This document shows positions 7,129-8,590 of a stretch of DNA of 8,590 nucleotides, one piece after another. Below the pieces are notes generated by a model, which did not search any database, was not told the DNA's origin, and saw nothing but the letters and a program-made list of their open reading frames with translations. The stretch's first letter is position 1. Every line of letters starts with the position of its first letter. The position numbers and the translations under genes were made by a program. This stretch comes from Actinomycetes bacterium. Its GTDB lineage: Bacteria; Actinomycetota; Actinomycetes; Streptosporangiales; Streptosporangiaceae. The DNA is taken from assembly GCA_023425615.1 (NCBI GenBank), contig JAFACJ010000924.1, positions 1-8,590 of the forward strand, written 5' to 3'.

Positions 7129-7228
7129 GCGCTGGACCAGCCGGGAGGGCCACGACGGCGAGCAGGGGCCGATCCGCTTCGAGTGCTTCTGGATCCCTCT
7201 GCGGGCCGCGCAGGCCGATCCCTCCTTC
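7112..7228 (+). pseudogene. Possible 3' scrap of a Nudix hydrolase gene
   Basis: In a frame different from the methyltransferase, about 39 codons read like protein and not like random GC-rich sequence: TPERWTSREGHDGEQ followed by PIRFECFWIPLRAAQ. In relatives I recall, a Trp-containing loop followed by an F-x-C-F-W-x-P-L stretch closes a Nudix hydrolase domain. There is no start codon with a ribosome site and no Nudix box, and the frame runs on into the antisense of the next gene. It would be a remnant left by a deletion ending near 7100. Alternatively it is chance. Confidence 0.3.
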
Positions 7229-7264
7229 CGGGGATGTTCACATCACTCCTCTTCGACGCCGGTG

Positions 7265-8242
7265 TCAGAGGGTGACGGCGATCTTGCCGCGGGCGTGGCG
7301 CTGTTCGAGGTGGCGCAGGGCATCGGGGAGCTCGGTGAACGGGTAGGTGCGGTCGAGGACTGGCTTGATCCGGGCGGTCTCCATGAGCTCCGCCAGGAAT
7401 CGCAGGTCCTCCGCGTTGGGCTTCCATTGGACGGAGGCGATGCGGTGGCCGACGAAGGGGGAGGCCAGGGCTCCGCGGAGCATCTGCGCGGCGGGGCCGA
7501 GCAGGCGGCTGCTGGAGGCGATGCCGCCGACGATCACGAGGGTGCCCCGGGGGGTCAGGGCGCGCCGGAAGGCCGACAGCGATCGGTCGCCCACGATGTC
7601 CATGAGCAGGTCGTAGCGCTGTTTCCGTTCCGTGAAGTCCTCGCGGGTGTAGTCCACGACCTCATCGGCGCCCAGGGAGCTGACCAGTTCGAGGTTGCGG
7701 GTACTGCAGACGCCGGTGACCTCGGCGCCGAGCGTCTTGGCGAGCTGGACGGCGAACGTGCCGATGCCGCCGGAGGCTCCGTTGATGAGGACGCGCTGGC
7801 CGGGGGCGAGCCTTCCCTCATCCCGCAGTCCCTGCAAGGCGGTGTGCGCGGCCATCGACACGGACGCCGCCTGTGCGAAGGGGAGATCGGCGGGCTTGTG
7901 CGCCAGCCTTGTCGGTGAGACGGCGACGGCCTCGGCGAACGCGCCGAGCGGCACCTCTCCGAAGACCTCGTCTCCGGGGCGGAATCCGGTGACCTCGTCG
8001 CCCACCCGTTCCACGACGCCGGCCAGGTCGGCGCCGAGGACCAGGCCGGCTTTCGGGCGCCGCAGGCCGATGCTCAGCCGCACCAGGTGCGGGTCGGCCC
8101 GCAGGTGGCGCCAGTCGTAGGGGTTGACGGAGACCGCCCGCACCCGCACGAGCACCTCGTCGCGGGCGATGGCGGGCTCGTCGACGTCGCGGAGTGCCAG
8201 TACGTCGGGTGATCCGTAGCGCTCCCAGGTCCATGCCTTCAT
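7265..8242 (-). CDS. NADPH-dependent quinone oxidoreductase-like enzyme (zinc-independent MDR family)
   Basis: A 325-residue medium-chain reductase. The N-terminal GroES-like domain has VSVNPYDW (38-44) and LGADLAGVVERVG; the nucleotide domain has INGASGGIG at 153-161, the family's Rossmann loop, and STRN at 180-183, whose Arg suggests NADPH. LGADEVVDY (190-198) and the final HARGKIAVTL are typical. None of the Cys/His ligands of zinc alcohol dehydrogenases are present, so it probably reduces quinones or enones. Start at 8242 is chosen because AGGAAG lies about six bases before it; a longer frame to 8455 would translate the operator repeats and is rejected. The gene converges with the operon on the left and follows a TetR-like gene on the same strand, which probably controls it. 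Confidence 0.93.
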   Translation of the reverse strand: MKAWTWERYGSPDVLALRDVDEPAIARDEVLVRVRAVSVNPYDWRHLRADPHLVRLSIGLRRPKAGLVLGADLAGVVERVGDEVTGFRPGDEVFGEVPLGAFAEAVAVSPTRLAHKPADLPFAQAASVSMAAHTALQGLRDEGRLAPGQRVLINGASGGIGTFAVQLAKTLGAEVTGVCSTRNLELVSSLGADEVVDYTREDFTERKQRYDLLMDIVGDRSLSAFRRALTPRGTLVIVGGIASSSRLLGPAAQMLRGALASPFVGHRIASVQWKPNAEDLRFLAELMETARIKPVLDRTYPFTELPDALRHLEQRHARGKIAVTL

Positions 8243-8355
8243 GGGTCTTCCTTCCGTTCGGGTGTCCGGCTCCGCCGGGTGGGGGGATGGTCCGGTCCGC
8301 CGTCGGGAGGCACCCGTCCAGCGGCTTCGTGGCGTGCTCGTTCGACCTGCCTTCG

Positions 8356-8427
8356 TCGTACGACGTAAGGTTGTCATACAACGTAAGCCTGACATACGCA
8401 GTAAGGCTATCGTACGACGTAAGGCAG
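8356..8427. repeat. Four 18-bp tandem operator-like repeats
   Basis: Four head-to-tail 18-bp units at 8356-8373, 8374-8391, 8392-8409 and 8410-8427. Nine positions are the same in all four: C2, TAC at 4-6 and GTAAG at 10-14. Units 1 and 4 share their first 15 bases, TCGTACGACGTAAGG. Unit 1 lies in a perfect 12-bp palindrome, CGTCGTACGACG (8354-8365); unit 4 keeps the TCGTACGA core, and a TTGT-CAT-ACAA inverted repeat spans 8371-8381. The array sits between a TetR-like gene and the oxidoreductase gene and overlaps a promoter candidate, so it is most likely a multi-site repressor operator. The rest of the 8243-8489 gap shows no gene. Confidence 0.8.
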
Positions 8428-8431
8428 TCAA
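8404..8431 (-). promoter_or_regulatory. Probable promoter of the oxidoreductase gene
   Basis: On the - strand TTGACT (8431-8426) is followed after 16 bases by TAGCCT (8409-8404), a fair match to actinobacterial vegetative promoters (TTGAC-, TAnnnT). It predicts a start near 8397 and a 5' leader of about 155 bases. Repeat units 3 and 4 of the array lie directly over it, as expected for repressor operators. No transcript data are visible, so the exact elements are inference. Confidence 0.45.
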
Positions 8432-8489
8432 GGGGGGCAGCGGAAATCGGCTCACCCGACTACGGAAAGCGATGAGGTGTTCGGCGGAT

Positions 8490-8590
8490 TCAGGAGCCCG
8501 TGCGGCGCCGTTCCAGTCCTTCGAGGATCAGGTCGAGCCCGAACTCGAACTCGAACTGGTCGTCGCAGAAACCCAGGGTGCCGTCCGGGT
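8490..8590 (-). CDS. TetR-like regulator, C-terminal end only
   Basis: The last 33 codons of a gene that enters from the right edge; the stop is TGA at 8492-8490. The visible end reads DGTLGFCDDQFEF, then EFEFGLDLILEGLERRR. An FEFGLDLIL-x-GLE ending is typical of the ligand-domain C-terminus of a TetR/AcrR group in actinomycetes. The DNA-binding N-terminus is outside the window. The run FEFEFEF comes from a hexanucleotide repeated three times. It probably binds the repeats at 8356-8427 and controls the oxidoreductase gene 248 bases downstream on the same strand. Alternatives are other helical regulators. Confidence 0.6.
   Translation of the reverse strand, partial: PDGTLGFCDDQFEFEFGLDLILEGLERRRTGS

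Noticed and set aside
7199..7213. Hairpin CTGCG-GGCCG-CGCAG as a terminator between the convergent genes
   Set aside because: Only a 5-bp stem with no T run; such stems are expected by chance in sequence this rich in GC.
8356..8427. CRISPR array
   Set aside because: The units are 18 bp head-to-tail with no spacers and sit in a promoter, so they are operator-like repeats.
8243..8455. An N-terminal extension of the oxidoreductase up to 8455
   Set aside because: It would translate the operator repeats and promoter; the start at 8242 has a ribosome site and matches the usual N-terminus of the family.
8194..8475. A + strand 93-codon frame with a six-residue protein repeat (SYDVRL-like)
   Set aside because: The protein repeat is only the translation of the 18-bp operator array; the frame starts inside the oxidoreductase gene and lacks a ribosome site.

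Overview
The window is GC-rich with almost every third codon position G or C, strong AGGAGG-type ribosome sites and overlapping start/stop codons. This points to a high-GC actinomycete (Streptomyces, Streptosporangiaceae or a relative; the genus cannot be decided from this sequence). About 97% of it is accounted for by ten genes or gene parts.

Left and centre (1-7128, all + strand) look like a catabolic or tailoring cluster for a small ring compound. It opens with the 3' end of an ABC-transporter substrate-binding protein (1-638), closed by a strong GC-rich hairpin (659-689). Then comes a tightly packed run: a molybdenum hydroxylase made of a fused molybdopterin plus FAD polypeptide (731-3706) and a separate [2Fe-2S] subunit (3703-4149); a Rieske non-heme iron oxygenase alpha subunit (4229-5479); a SnoaL/NTF2-fold protein (5472-6005); a small protein resembling dimeric alpha/beta-barrel proteins (6032-6349); and a SAM-dependent methyltransferase-like protein (6346-7128). 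Junctions are GTGA, ATGA, an 8-base overlap, a 26-base gap and ATGA, so these six genes almost certainly form one operon. Between the [2Fe-2S] subunit and the Rieske gene lies a possible 24-codon ORF containing a hairpin just before the Rieske ribosome site.

A working reading (inference) is: uptake by the ABC transporter, hydroxylation of a heteroaromatic or aromatic ring with water-derived oxygen by the Mo enzyme, ring oxygenation by the Rieske enzyme, dehydration or rearomatisation by the SnoaL-like protein, and possible methylation. No ferredoxin or ferredoxin reductase for the Rieske enzyme and no Mo-cofactor maturation gene is in the window.

Right side (7129-8590) is a different unit on the - strand. 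A short intergenic stretch holds what may be the 3' scrap of a Nudix hydrolase. It is followed by a zinc-independent quinone-oxidoreductase-like NADPH enzyme (8242-7265), its promoter embedded in four 18-bp tandem operator-like repeats (8356-8427), and the C-terminal end of a TetR-like regulator (8590-8490). This looks like a self-contained regulator/oxidoreductase pair unrelated to the operon on the left.

The most unusual points are the Mo/FAD subunit fusion with a compact FAD part, the lengthened loop between the Rieske cluster ligands, the pairing of a Rieske alpha subunit with a SnoaL-like protein that keeps dehydratase-type residues, the mini-ORF/hairpin leader, and the 18-bp repeat operator.
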